Source: Henriciella sp045287255 (GTDB lineage: Bacteria > Pseudomonadota > Alphaproteobacteria > Caulobacterales > Hyphomonadaceae). Taken from it: DNA of 64,000 nucleotides. Shown piece by piece: positions 44,052 through 52,715 of the stretch. A model generated the notes under the pieces. That model saw only the letters and a list, made by a program, of their open reading frames with translations. It had not been told where the DNA came from and ran no database searches. The DNA lies in NCBI RefSeq assembly GCF_045287255.1, contig NZ_CP137142.1:1488001-1552000 (forward strand), given 5' to 3'. The number at the start of each line of letters is the position of its first letter. Position 1 is the first letter of the stretch. A program made the position numbers and the translations under genes.

Positions 44052-44919
44052 TAGCGCTTTGCTCCTTGAACTGATCAATCACGCTTTTGAGGGCGAGTCC
44101 GCAATTCGTCAATTCAAGGCTCGCAGACTTTGCGCAAAGCGTGTTTGCCTCGCGGTGAAATTCCTGCGCCAGAAAGCCGAGTTTGCGGCCAATGGCGTTC
44201 TCGGCCTCAAGCATGGCTCGCGCGCTGACAACATGGGCATCCAGGCGATCAAGTTCCTCGGTTACATCGGCTTTGGTTAGCAGGACCGCCACTTCTGCGG
44301 CCAATCGCTCTGCATCCACGCGGCCTTCAACATCAAACTCAGCAAGCTTGCCTTCAAACCGCTTCCTGACCTGCGCAATCTGGTCATCAGCGAAGGTTCG
44401 GGCCTGGGCTACAAAATTGGCGATCTCGCTGACTTGAGCACTCAGCAGACTTCCGAGTTTCTCACCCTCTTCCCGCCGGGCTTCGTCGAGAGCCTGAAAA
44501 ACCACGTCTATCGCCGCAAGGATGATCTCTTCATCACTTTTGGTGACCTCTAAGTCTCCCGCCGTATCCTCCAGAACGCCTTTGGCGGTCATCAATGTCG
44601 CCAGCGCGGTCCCGGTGGCAAGCTGACCATCGGCCTGCTCATAAGCATCAATCAGAGCCTTAAGTGCATCAGGATTGATGTGCACGCCAACCGCCCCTTG
44701 AGACCGCTCATATTTCAGGCTGACCTGAAAACTACCGCGCGAAAAACGCTGTGAGAGCCTTGATTTTATACGTGTTTCTAGCCCCTGAAACTCGCGTGGC
44801 AGGTTCAGACGAATGTCCATGCCCTTGCCGTTTACACTCTTCGCCTCAAGCGTAAATGTGCCGAAACTGGCCTGCCCACCAGTCCGGGCAAAGCCAGTCA
44901 TACTTGATACAGTGGCCAT
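44041..44919 (-). CDS. yicC: YicC/YloC family endoribonuclease
   Basis: A 292-residue YicC family protein. The N-terminal MTGFAR, then KSVNGKGMDIRLNLP and the C-terminal FLAQEFHREANTLCAKS are diagnostic; E. coli has Gly where this one has Cys in the last motif. Family members are reported to degrade small RNAs and to affect survival in stationary phase. The ATG at 44919 shares its A with the mltG stop (TGATG). gmk overlaps the other end, so translation of three genes is linked. Confidence 0.93.
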   Translation of the reverse strand: MATVSSMTGFARTGGQASFGTFTLEAKSVNGKGMDIRLNLPREFQGLETRIKSRLSQRFSRGSFQVSLKYERSQGAVGVHINPDALKALIDAYEQADGQLATGTALATLMTAKGVLEDTAGDLEVTKSDEEIILAAIDVVFQALDEARREEGEKLGSLLSAQVSEIANFVAQARTFADDQIAQVRKRFEGKLAEFDVEGRVDAERLAAEVAVLLTKADVTEELDRLDAHVVSARAMLEAENAIGRKLGFLAQEFHREANTLCAKSASLELTNCGLALKSVIDQFKEQSANVE

Positions 44920-45944
44920 CAATTCCCCCGTTCGCGCGCAATCTCCTGGCGCTCAAATTCTCTATATTTTGCAACGTTTCTCTGATGCTCTTCATAGGTC
45001 TTGGCAAAGAGGTGTCCCCCTTTTCCATCCGCAACAAAGAAGACATAGTCGGTGTCTGGCGGGTTCAAAACCGCTTCAATCGCATCTCGTCCTGGATTAC
45101 AAATCGGTGTCTTCGGAAGACCGTCAATCTGATAGGTGTTCCAGTCTGTTTTACGATCAATTTCAGAGCGATAGAGCGTCCGGCGCTGCCCCTGTCGGTT
45201 GTAGAGCGGTTCGCCCTGGCTCACGCCATAAATGATCGTCGGATCGCTTTCCAAGCGCATGCCCTTCTTGAGACGCCCGACAAAAAGTCCGGCAACTTTC
45301 CCCCGCTCGCCATCAATTCCGGTTTCCTTCTCAACGACTGAAGCCAGTGTCACGGCCTCATAGGGTGTTTGCAGGGGCAAACCCTCCTGACGCTCCTCCC
45401 ATAAACGCTCAAGCAAGCGGTCCTGCGCGGTTTCCATACGGCTGATGAACTGCTCCCGCGTGGTTCCTGTTCCGAAGACATACGTATCCGGCAGCAAGAC
45501 ACCCTCGCCAATCTCCCGTTCAGGCATATCACCGCTCAAGACGTCAGCTGCTTCAACGCGGCGCAGAATTTGCGCTGTCGTCAGCCCTTCCGGAATGGTC
45601 AGGCGGAGCTGAATGACCTCGCCCTCCACCAATTGATCAAGAAGCGAGACAATGCTGACCCCGGCAGGAATCGCATAAGTCCCCGCCTTGATCGCAGTTT
45701 CTGTTTCATCAATGCGTGCTTTGAGTTGCAAAAGCTGGCGACGTTTGATGATGCCTTCGGCTTCGAGCTTAGCAGCGACACTCGCCAGCCCCTCACCGCG
45801 ATCCACTGTGAACTCGGTTGGCACCATCAGAGGTCCAGGCCGTGAAACCTGATCGTTAAACCAGATCCAGCCACCTAGCCCTGCCGCCGTGGCCAGAACC
45901 GTCAGCACAAAAATGAACGCAATCAGGCTTTTCAGGAACCGCAC
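44919..45944 (-). CDS. mltG: Endolytic murein transglycosylase MltG
   Basis: A 341-residue inner-membrane enzyme that cuts nascent peptidoglycan strands and may set glycan length. One transmembrane helix (residues 8-29), a LysM-like segment and the YceG catalytic domain are seen. ASVVEKETG holds the catalytic glutamate, and RLESDPTIIYG and TDYVFFVADGKGGHLFAKTYEEH (in two parts) follow. The start is GTG at 45944 with GGAGG seven bases upstream. It lies 41 bases after fabF in the fatty-acid gene run, a common arrangement. Confidence 0.95.
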   Translation of the reverse strand: MRFLKSLIAFIFVLTVLATAAGLGGWIWFNDQVSRPGPLMVPTEFTVDRGEGLASVAAKLEAEGIIKRRQLLQLKARIDETETAIKAGTYAIPAGVSIVSLLDQLVEGEVIQLRLTIPEGLTTAQILRRVEAADVLSGDMPEREIGEGVLLPDTYVFGTGTTREQFISRMETAQDRLLERLWEERQEGLPLQTPYEAVTLASVVEKETGIDGERGKVAGLFVGRLKKGMRLESDPTIIYGVSQGEPLYNRQGQRRTLYRSEIDRKTDWNTYQIDGLPKTPICNPGRDAIEAVLNPPDTDYVFFVADGKGGHLFAKTYEEHQRNVAKYREFERQEIARERGN

Positions 45945-45985
45945 CCGTTATCCTCCGGCTGTTTCCCCTTAACGCCCCTATAGTC

Positions 45986-47281
45986 TTAATCGACGCGCTT
46001 AAGAACCAATGAAGCATTTGTTCCGCCGAATCCGAAAGAGTTCGAAATTGCAGCACGAACGGGGGCTTTCTTGGCCTTGTGCGGGATCAGATCAATATCG
46101 GTTTCAACGCTCGGATTATCGAGGTTCAGCGTTGGTGGCATGATCTGATCGCGAATCGCGAGTGCGCAGAACGCTGTCTCAATCGCGCCAGCCCCGCCCA
46201 GCAAGTGACCAACAGCCGACTTGGTTGAGGAAAGCGACAGCGCCTTGGAGTGATCGCCAAACAGGCGCTCAACCGCGCCAACTTCACCTTCGTCTCCTTT
46301 TGGAGTCGAAGTGCCGTGGGCGTTGACATAATCGATTTGGTCGAGGTCCAGACCGAGATTTCGTTTGGCATGGTCGGTTGCCATTTTCATGGCACGATAA
46401 CCGCCTTCTGAGCCCTCAGCAGGTGCAGTGATGTGATAAGCATCGCCGGTCAGGCCATAACCTGCCACTTCGGCGTAAATCTTAGCGCCCCGCGCTTTGG
46501 CGTGCTCGTATTCTTCAAGAATGAGGACGGCTGCGCCCTCGCCCATGACAAACCCGTCCCGATCCTTGTCATAAGGACGCGACGCCTTTTTCGGCTCATC
46601 ATTGAAATTTGTAGACATGGCCTTGGCTGAACAGAAACCGGCAATGGCCAGCTTACAGATCACAGCCTCAGATCCACCGGCAACCATTACGTCCGCGTCG
46701 CCATACTGAATAAGGCGCGCCGAATCGCCAATCGCGTGCGCGCCTGTGGCACAAGCGGTTACGACCGAATGGTTCGGGCCTTTAAAGCCATGCTTGATCG
46801 AAACTTGCCCAGAAGCGAGGTTGATCAGAGCAGATGGAATGAAGAAAGGGCTCACCTTACGCGGCCCGTTCTCATGCAGATTGATGGCTGAGTCGTAAAT
46901 CGACTGCAGGCCACCAATACCAGAGCCAATCAGAACGCCCGTGCGCTCTTTTTGTTCATCAGTTTCAGCGACCCAGCCAGAATCCTGAACGGCTTCTTCT
47001 GCTGCGCCAATGGCGTAGAGAATAAACTCGTCAATTCGGCGGCGTTCTTTGGCACTTGCGACCGTATCAGGGTCAAACGCATGCTCGTCATCCGCCGATC
47101 CACCGCCGCGGCCATCCTTATAGGGCACCTGGAAAGCAATCTTGCTGGCAACATCAGACGGATCGAACACATCGATCGGTCCGGCGCCAGATTCTCCAGC
47201 AATCAGTCTTTCCCATGTCGCCTCGCGATTAGCCGCGAGAGGCGAAATGATTCCAATACCCGTGATGACAACGCGACGCAT
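45986..47281 (-). CDS. fabF: 3-oxoacyl-ACP synthase II (KASII)
   Basis: A 431-residue condensing enzyme that extends acyl-ACP with malonyl-ACP. The catalytic cysteine is in TACATGAHAIG, the histidines are in VNAHGTSTPKGD and KSAVGHLLGGAG, and the C-terminal NSFGFGGTNASLVL is intact. An insertion of about 15 residues (GRGGGSADDEHAFDPDT) near residue 60 is slightly longer than in E. coli. ATG at 47281 with AGAGGGG upstream; it starts 12 bases after acpP. Confidence 0.97.
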   Translation of the reverse strand: MRRVVITGIGIISPLAANREATWERLIAGESGAGPIDVFDPSDVASKIAFQVPYKDGRGGGSADDEHAFDPDTVASAKERRRIDEFILYAIGAAEEAVQDSGWVAETDEQKERTGVLIGSGIGGLQSIYDSAINLHENGPRKVSPFFIPSALINLASGQVSIKHGFKGPNHSVVTACATGAHAIGDSARLIQYGDADVMVAGGSEAVICKLAIAGFCSAKAMSTNFNDEPKKASRPYDKDRDGFVMGEGAAVLILEEYEHAKARGAKIYAEVAGYGLTGDAYHITAPAEGSEGGYRAMKMATDHAKRNLGLDLDQIDYVNAHGTSTPKGDEGEVGAVERLFGDHSKALSLSSTKSAVGHLLGGAGAIETAFCALAIRDQIMPPTLNLDNPSVETDIDLIPHKAKKAPVRAAISNSFGFGGTNASLVLKRVD

Positions 47282-47292
47282 GGCAGCCCCTC

Positions 47293-47529
47293 TTAAGAAA
47301 CGTGGGCCTTGATGTGGGATACCGCATCACCAACGGTGCGGATGTTTTCCTGCACGTCGTCCGGGATTTCGATATTGAACTCTTCTTCAAAGGCCATAAC
47401 CAGCTCGACCAGGTCGAGAGAGTCAGCGCCCAGGTCATCAATGAAGCTTGCGCTTTCAACAACCTTGTCACCATCAACGTCGAGATTCTCGACAACAATT
47501 TTTTTAACACGCTCAAGAACGTCAGACAT
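47293..47529 (-). CDS. acpP: Acyl carrier protein
   Basis: A 78-residue acidic carrier protein whose Ser37 in GADSLDLVE receives 4'-phosphopantetheine. Its helices and the DDLGADS loop are typical, and it serves the fatty acid synthase enzymes encoded on both sides. The start is the ATG at 47529 with AGAGAGG upstream; an open frame to 47592 covers the gap to fabG and is not part of the protein. Confidence 0.97.
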   Translation of the reverse strand: MSDVLERVKKIVVENLDVDGDKVVESASFIDDLGADSLDLVELVMAFEEEFNIEIPDDVQENIRTVGDAVSHIKAHVS

Positions 47530-47651
47530 GGATACCTCTCTGATACTGCCTGAAAGATAGGTCTCTAAGGGACCATGTGTTGCGGTTAGCACACACTTTG
47601 TGACAACGCCAAGCCCTTAGAGTTTGTTTGCGCTGCAGCAATTACAGCGAT

Positions 47652-48389
47652 TTAGATCATCGCCATGCCGCCATTCACATGTAGCGTCTGCCCCGTGACG
47701 TATGCAGCTTCATCCGAAGACAGGTAAACCGCCGCCGCGGCAATGTCGCTGCCCTGCCCCAACTTCCCGGCTGGAATCTGGCCCAGCAGCGCTTCTTTTT
47801 GCGCATCCGGCAGGACATCCGTCATCGGTGATTCGATGAAACCCGGTGCGATTGTATTCGCGGTGATGCCGCGGCTACCAACTTCCTGAGCAAGTGATTT
47901 TGTAAAACCGATCATGCCCGCTTTAGAAGCGCAATAGTTTGACTGGCCCGGGTTTCCGGTCACGCCCACAATTGAGGTAATCCCGATAATCCGGCCATGG
48001 CGGGCCTTCATCATTGGGCGAACGGCGCTGCGTGTTAGGCGGAAATAGCTTTCTAGATTGACCCGCAAAATATCGGCCCAGTCATCATCTTTCATCTGCA
48101 TCAGCAGCCTATCACGGGTCACGCCAGCATTTGCGACGAGAATATTGATCGTTCCGATCTGCTCAGAAGCCTTTCCGACCAGCGTGTCTGCCTCGTCTGG
48201 ATTGGAGAGGTCACCGGGGACAATTGCAGTCCGATCACCCAACTCTCCGGCGAGCGCTTCAAGCTTGCCAGTATTGCGGCCAGAAAGCGCGACTGTTGCG
48301 CCCTGCGCGTGCAGGGATCGTGCAATCGCTTGGCCAATCCCGCCCGTTGCGCCGGTCACCAGCGCTGTTTTTCCTGTCAGATCAAACAT
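47652..48389 (-). CDS. fabG: 3-oxoacyl-ACP reductase
   Basis: A 245-residue SDR that reduces 3-oxoacyl-ACP with NADPH. It has TGATGGIG near the N-terminus, NAGVTRD, the SIVG serine, YCASK and NTIAPGFIESPMT. Position between fabD and acpP distinguishes it from the other SDR genes in this window. ATG at 48389 with AGGAGAAAAAG; it starts 11 bases after fabD. A gap of about 120 bases to acpP may hold a separate acpP promoter, which is common because carrier protein is needed in excess. Confidence 0.97.
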   Translation of the reverse strand: MFDLTGKTALVTGATGGIGQAIARSLHAQGATVALSGRNTGKLEALAGELGDRTAIVPGDLSNPDEADTLVGKASEQIGTINILVANAGVTRDRLLMQMKDDDWADILRVNLESYFRLTRSAVRPMMKARHGRIIGITSIVGVTGNPGQSNYCASKAGMIGFTKSLAQEVGSRGITANTIAPGFIESPMTDVLPDAQKEALLGQIPAGKLGQGSDIAAAAVYLSSDEAAYVTGQTLHVNGGMAMI

Positions 48390-48400
48390 CTTTTTCTCCT

Positions 48401-49348
48401 TTAGCCGTTCAGGCGTTCCGCCACGGCGTGAATCTCTTCCGGCGTGCCCATGGTCAGCCCTTCAAGGCCTTTAACCGTGCGCCGATTCATAACACTCAGA
48501 ACTTTGCCAGCGCCTGCTTCAATCATCAGCTCGACACCCTCACCCGCCATGTACTGAACAGACTCCGTCCAGCGGACCTGCCCTGTCACTTGCTCAACCA
48601 GTTGCTTACGGATTGCGTCAGCATCAGTACCCGCCGTCGCTGTGACATTGGCAACCAATGGCGCGGATGGCGCTGAAATCTCAATACCCGAAAGGGCCTC
48701 TGCCATCGCATCAGCAGCAGGCTGCATCAGCGAACAATGGAATGGCGCACTTACCGGAAGCAAAACAGCTTTCTTCACGCCAGCTTCTTTCGCTCCGGAA
48801 ATGGCAAGTTCAACCGCGGGCTTGCTGCCGGAAATCACGATCTGGCCCGGCGCGTTGTCATTTGCCATCTCGCAAACACCTTCTGGCGCACCCGCCTCAC
48901 ATAGCGCTGCGGCCTGCTCAGGGCTCGCGCCCAGTAGCGCCGCCATAGCCCCTTCCCCGGCGGGGACAGCGGCCTGCATCGCATTACCGCGAATGCGCAG
49001 AACACGGGCACAGTCGCCAACCGAGATTGACCGTGCTGATGCCAGCGCTGAATATTCCCCAAGTGAATGACCCGCAATAAAGGCCGCACGATCAGCGCCA
49101 ATGCCGTGAGCTTCTTCCAATGCGCGCATCGCAGCGACGCTCACAGCCATTAAAGCTGGCTGGGTGTTTGAAGTCAGTTTCAGCTCATCTTCAGAACCAG
49201 CCCACATCAGGCCGGACAGGTCCTGACCCAACGCCTCATCAACCTCTTGAAAGACGGCTTTGGCGGCTGGAAAAGCCTCGGCAAGATCCTTGCCCATACC
49301 GATGAATTGACTGCCCTGACCGGGAAAGATGAACGCAAACTTGGTCAT
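48401..49348 (-). CDS. fabD: Malonyl-CoA:ACP transacylase
   Basis: A 315-residue enzyme that loads malonate onto acyl carrier protein. The nucleophile elbow GHSLGEYSAL, FPGQGSQ at the N-terminus, the RGNAMQ segment with its arginine, and PVSAPFHCSLM with the catalytic histidine are all visible. ATG at 49348 with CAGGAG upstream. First gene of the minus-strand run fabD-fabG-acpP-fabF-mltG-yicC-gmk, and divergent from the rpsF operon across about 200 bases. Confidence 0.97.
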   Translation of the reverse strand: MTKFAFIFPGQGSQFIGMGKDLAEAFPAAKAVFQEVDEALGQDLSGLMWAGSEDELKLTSNTQPALMAVSVAAMRALEEAHGIGADRAAFIAGHSLGEYSALASARSISVGDCARVLRIRGNAMQAAVPAGEGAMAALLGASPEQAAALCEAGAPEGVCEMANDNAPGQIVISGSKPAVELAISGAKEAGVKKAVLLPVSAPFHCSLMQPAADAMAEALSGIEISAPSAPLVANVTATAGTDADAIRKQLVEQVTGQVRWTESVQYMAGEGVELMIEAGAGKVLSVMNRRTVKGLEGLTMGTPEEIHAVAERLNG

Positions 49349-49456
49349 ATGCGGCTCCTGAACTTGAAAGCGCCCGCTTATAGCGCTGCTCCAACTGGTG
49401 CAAGCGACTTGATTCTGTCCCTGTTTTGCGCTTTACGACGCGCTTCGCAAGATGTG

Positions 49457-49507
49457 CGGTCCTCATAGCTGGAATGAGCCAGTGAGCGAGGGGCCATCGC
49501 CGGACCG
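49457..49507 (+). ncRNA. Candidate structured leader of the rpsF operon
   Basis: In the 206-base gap between fabD and rpsF, CGGTCC (49457-49462) can pair perfectly with GGACCG (49502-49507). The 39 bases between can form a smaller CTGG...CCAG hairpin. It lies about 50 bases before the rpsF start. Many bacteria regulate rpsF by a leader RNA bound by S6:S18; I cannot show that the conserved loop of that RNA is present here, so this is only a candidate. Confidence 0.25.
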
Positions 49508-49554
49508 GTTTCCCGCCGCTCCAGCGCCGCGCATCAGAACTTGGGAAAAGAGAC

Positions 49555-49899
49555 ATGTCACTATACGAACACGTCTTCATTGCACGTCCGGATATCTCTC
49601 CGGCACAAGTGGAGACACTGGTGGAAGAGCTGACAGCCTTCCTCGACAAGCAGGGCGCAAAAGTTGCCAAAACTGAATATTGGGGCCTGCGCAACCTGTC
49701 ATATCCAATCAACAAGCAGCGCAAGGGTCACTATTCCCTGCTCAACATTGATGGCCCGGCAGACGCAATCCACGAGTTGGAACGCGCCCACCGCATCTCT
49801 GATGACATCATGCGCTACATGACCGTCAAAGTTGATGAGCTTGAAGAAGGCCCGTCTGCCATGATGGGTCGTAAGGACCGTGGCTCACGCCGCGACTAG
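49555..49899 (+). CDS. rpsF: 30S ribosomal protein S6
   Basis: A 114-residue small-subunit protein that pairs with S18. YEHVFIARPDISPAQVE begins the protein, and YWGLRNLSYPINKQRKGHY and RISDDIMRYMTVK follow. The C-terminal tail (GRKDRGSRRD) is basic. First gene of rpsF-rpsR-rplI; the usual alphaproteobacterial operon order is kept. ATG with GGGAAAAGAG upstream. Confidence 0.98.
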   Translation: MSLYEHVFIARPDISPAQVETLVEELTAFLDKQGAKVAKTEYWGLRNLSYPINKQRKGHYSLLNIDGPADAIHELERAHRISDDIMRYMTVKVDELEEGPSAMMGRKDRGSRRD

Positions 49900-49916
49900 A
49901 GGAAAGGAATACGATT

Positions 49917-50186
49917 ATGGCTTCCAGAAACACCTCTGGCATGAACATCACAAACATCCCGGCTCGCCGTTCATTCGGTCGTCGCCGCAAGGTTGATCCG
50001 TTTTCCGGCGCGAAAGCCCCGGCGATTGACTACAAAGATGTTAAACTCCTGCAGCGCTACATCTCTGAGAAGGGCAAGATTGTTCCTTCCCGGATCACCG
50101 CTGTGAACTTCAAGAACCAGCGTAAGCTTGCCCGCGCCATCAAACGCGCCCGTATGCTTGCCCTGCTTCCATTCACCGTGAAATAG
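49917..50186 (+). CDS. rpsR: 30S ribosomal protein S18
   Basis: An 89-residue basic ribosomal protein. RRKVDPFSG, IDYKDVKLLQRYISEKGKI and the C-terminal RAIKRARMLALLPF match the family, with a slightly extended N-terminus. ATG at 49917 with GAGGAAAGGA upstream, 17 bases after rpsF. Confidence 0.98.
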   Translation: MASRNTSGMNITNIPARRSFGRRRKVDPFSGAKAPAIDYKDVKLLQRYISEKGKIVPSRITAVNFKNQRKLARAIKRARMLALLPFTVK

Positions 50187-50199
50187 AGGAGACAGACCC

Positions 50200-50787
50200 A
50201 TGCAAGTTATTCTCCTCGAACGCGTTGAAAACCTTGGCGGCCTTGGCGACGAAGTCAGCGTCAAGAACGGCTTTGCCCGTAACTACCTGCTGCCGCAAGG
50301 CAAAGCACTTATGGCCAATAAAGCCAACCGTATGCGCTTTGAAGCTGAGCGCGAAGTACTTGAAAAGCGTAACGCTGAAGCGCGCGACGCAGCCTCATCT
50401 GCTGGTGAGTCCCTGGACGGCGCACAATTCGTGCTGATCCGCTCTTCCGGTGCAACAGGCGTCCTGTACGGTTCCGTCAGCGCCCGCGACATCGTTGAAG
50501 CTGCTGGTGAGAACGGTCACAAGATCAAGCGTGAGCAGGTTCGCCTGAACGCACCGATCAAGACCCTCGGCATCCACGAAGTTGGTATCCGTCTGCACGC
50601 GGAAGTTCGCGTTGACATCACCGTCAACGTTGCCCGCTCTGAAGATGAAGCCGAGCGTCAGGCCGCTGGTGAGAACATCATCGAAACCATGCAGGCTGAA
50701 CAGCAAGCTGCTTCTGAAGAGCAAGCTGCTGAAATGGCTGAAGCTGCTGCAGAACTCGACACAGCCCCTGAGGGCGACGACGCGTAA
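50200..50787 (+). CDS. rplI: 50S ribosomal protein L9
   Basis: A 195-residue L9. The N-terminal RNA-binding domain (VILLERVENLGGLGDEVSVK, split around residue 20, and GFARNYLLPQGKA) and the C-terminal domain with LYGSVSARDI and GIHEV are present. The last 40 residues are an acidic Ala/Glu-rich tail absent from E. coli L9 (149 residues) but known in other alphaproteobacteria. ATG with GAGGAGA upstream. It is the last gene before a strong terminator. Confidence 0.98.
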   Translation: MQVILLERVENLGGLGDEVSVKNGFARNYLLPQGKALMANKANRMRFEAEREVLEKRNAEARDAASSAGESLDGAQFVLIRSSGATGVLYGSVSARDIVEAAGENGHKIKREQVRLNAPIKTLGIHEVGIRLHAEVRVDITVNVARSEDEAERQAAGENIIETMQAEQQAASEEQAAEMAEAAAELDTAPEGDDA

Positions 50788-50812
50788 GCAGACCCTGTTC
50801 TAGGATTGAGAC

Positions 50813-50842
50813 AAGGCCGCTCCGTTTGGGGCGGCCTTTTTC
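50813..50842 (+). terminator. Rho-independent terminator of the rpsF-rpsR-rplI operon
   Basis: AAGGCCGCTCC (50813-50823) pairs with GGGGCGGCCTT (50828-50838, one G-T pair) around a four-base GTTT loop, and a run of T follows to 50841. It starts 25 bases after the rplI stop. Confidence 0.92.
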
Positions 50843-50864
50843 TTTGGCTCTCGTATAGCGCTGC

Positions 50865-51929
50865 TTAGTCTTCAAACATGGCTCCTTGTAGGGCTAACAC
50901 CATTCTGTCCGCTTGGGGTGGGGGTTGGTCGGACAAAGCGATGATAATCACCCCCTTGTCGGCGAACTCGCGCCAGTGCGCGTTGAAATGGCGGCTGCCG
51001 CCATTGTGCCAGTAAATCGTGCCGAGCGCGTCATCTTCCTCGATGACCAGACCATAACCATAGTAAGATATTCCCTCCCCCGTTTCGTCTACATAAGGCG
51101 TGCGGGCAAGATCGCGGGCTTTTGCGGAAACAAGTCTGCCTTCACTATAGGCTGAAAGCCACCGAACCATGTCACTTGGCGTTGAAACCATACCCCCGTT
51201 TCCGATTAGGTTACCGCCCGGATACTGGCCACCCCAAGAAACCTCACCTATGTTGCGGCCATCAGCCAGAGTGACCGAGTTTGTAGAGTCGAACACATTG
51301 GTATATCCAGTCGAGACTGCATTCACACGTGCCAAACGACGCATCGCAAATGCCTCATAAGACATTCCCGAATGCTGCTCCAGCACTGCAGCCAGAAGAG
51401 AATAGCCCAGATTGGAATATCGATACTTTTCTCCGGGCTCATAAAGTAGTGGCGTTTGCGCCGCACGCTGGACAACGTCACGCAGATCAATAGCCTCTGC
51501 ATCTTCCCCCACAACGTCAACTAGACCGGCAGTATGCGTCAACAATTGCTCGATTGTGATCGCAGCAAGAGGTGTGTCCGCAACATCGAAAAACGCATTG
51601 AGCTGTGTATCTGGCTTCAAGCGTCCTTGTGCAATCTCCTCAGCAACGAGGAGCCCAGTGATTGTCTTGGTTACCGACGCGATATCAAACTGAGTGAATT
51701 CAGTGAACGGTGCGCCGCTTTGGATATCAGCGATTCCGCTCCCTCGCGAAAAGATAGCCTGCCCTTCTCGAACGATAACGACAAAGCCTGTAAATCCTTC
51801 CGCACTCTGTATCTCAAACGCTTCAGTAGCGCGATCAACTTCATCTGCATCAGCAGCACATGAGGAAAAAATAAGCATGCAGGCGAGCAAAAGCGGTTTC
51901 AATCTGGTCGATTTGGAAATAGTTTTCAT
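50865..51929 (-). CDS. Serine hydrolase lipoprotein (class C beta-lactamase-related)
   Basis: A 354-residue member of the beta-lactamase/DD-peptidase-like serine hydrolases (PF00144). The signal ends FSSC, a lipobox. The catalytic SVTK (S-x-x-K) is near residue 85, the tyrosine motif YSN sits in YRYSNLGYS, and HNGG replaces the usual K/H-T/S-G triad. Such enzymes act as esterases, D-amino peptidases or penicillin-binding-protein relatives, not usually as true beta-lactamases. ATG at 51929 with GTAGGAG. Its divergent neighbour is a membrane winged-helix regulator, the obvious candidate for controlling it. Confidence 0.87.
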   Translation of the reverse strand: MKTISKSTRLKPLLLACMLIFSSCAADADEVDRATEAFEIQSAEGFTGFVVIVREGQAIFSRGSGIADIQSGAPFTEFTQFDIASVTKTITGLLVAEEIAQGRLKPDTQLNAFFDVADTPLAAITIEQLLTHTAGLVDVVGEDAEAIDLRDVVQRAAQTPLLYEPGEKYRYSNLGYSLLAAVLEQHSGMSYEAFAMRRLARVNAVSTGYTNVFDSTNSVTLADGRNIGEVSWGGQYPGGNLIGNGGMVSTPSDMVRWLSAYSEGRLVSAKARDLARTPYVDETGEGISYYGYGLVIEEDDALGTIYWHNGGSRHFNAHWREFADKGVIIIALSDQPPPQADRMVLALQGAMFED

Positions 51930-51999
51930 GATACTCCTACCAATCATTGTTTAGGTCAGTATCTATGGTCTCGCGACCGATACGAAGCCTGACCAAAAC

Positions 52000-52012
52000 G
52001 TGTTCGAAACAC
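52000..52012. promoter_or_regulatory. Dyad GTGTT-CGA-AACAC between divergent genes
   Basis: A perfect inverted repeat with 5-base arms and a 3-base centre, placed directly before the ATG at 52013 and 70 bases upstream of the divergent serine hydrolase start. It is a natural place for an operator of the winged-helix protein. Binding is an inference. Confidence 0.4.
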
Positions 52013-52555
52013 ATGCCCAACCCAGATTCCCCCAAATCTACCTCGCCCCGCCGCGTCGCAATTGGTGATGCTGTATGCGATCTTTCTACAGGTACGATTG
52101 AGACGAATGGCAAGCTATCTCGACTGGAACCTCGATTGTGTGGAGTGCTGGCGCTTTTCATCCAACGCGGCTCGACAGTTATCACTCGAGACGAGTTCCT
52201 TGAGATTGTGTGGGATAATGAAGGTTCGGATGAGGCGTTAACTCAAGCAGTTTCGCGACTAAGAAAACTACTGGGCGACACTGAGCTTATCGAGACCGTT
52301 CCAAGAATTGGCTATCGGCTCACTAAGGTTGTAGAGACCGTTACCGTTGATCAAGCAGTCCAGACATGGGCAACTAAGAAGAATATATTCCCTTCAGCGC
52401 CCCCCAAAGCGGTCTATGTAGGAATTGCGATTATACTCGTTGGTGTTGCAGCTTTTTGGTTAGGGACACAGCACAATAATACTCCTAACCGCACACTCGA
52501 ACTCGAGACTGAGCTAGGACGCGATGTCGAGTTTCACAAAATCCCGGACAGGTAG
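52013..52555 (+). CDS. Membrane-anchored winged-helix regulator (ToxR/CadC-like)
   Basis: A 180-residue protein. Residues 15-105 form an OmpR/PhoB-type winged helix: VAIGDAVCDLSTGTI, RLEPRLCGVLALFIQRG, TRDEFLEIVWDN, LTQAVSRLRKLLGD and the wing IETVPRIGYRLT. One transmembrane helix follows (KAVYVGIAIILVGVAAFWLG), then only about 30 periplasmic residues. The start is uncertain: ATG at 52013 leaves room for a divergent promoter but has no clear Shine-Dalgarno; ATG at 51965 has a weak AGGT. Four 60-base lines counted by hand in this gene gave 55, 47, 48 and 47% G+C, low for the window, hinting at transfer. Confidence 0.8.
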   Translation: MPNPDSPKSTSPRRVAIGDAVCDLSTGTIETNGKLSRLEPRLCGVLALFIQRGSTVITRDEFLEIVWDNEGSDEALTQAVSRLRKLLGDTELIETVPRIGYRLTKVVETVTVDQAVQTWATKKNIFPSAPPKAVYVGIAIILVGVAAFWLGTQHNNTPNRTLELETELGRDVEFHKIPDR

Positions 52556-52556
52556 C

Positions 52557-52575
52557 CCCAGTCATCATGACTGGG
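52557..52575 (+). terminator. Hairpin after the winged-helix gene, possible terminator
   Basis: CCCAGTCAT (52557-52565) and ATGACTGGG (52567-52575) form a perfect 9-base inverted repeat around one C, beginning two bases after the stop codon. The nearest T-run (TATTTTT) is about 12 bases beyond the stem, so it is a weak or imperfect terminator. The rest of the gap to radA (to 52715) holds nothing I recognise. Confidence 0.5.
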
Positions 52576-52715
52576 TTCTACCGAGTATTTTTAGTAAGGT
52601 GAAACCTCGTTTTGTAAGCATCCGCTGCACGGCGGTACAAAACACTCAACGAATGTCTTCTCATCTTAAGCCATATTCAGTTGCTCAGCCTTGCAACGCG
52701 CCCTAACGATGAGCC

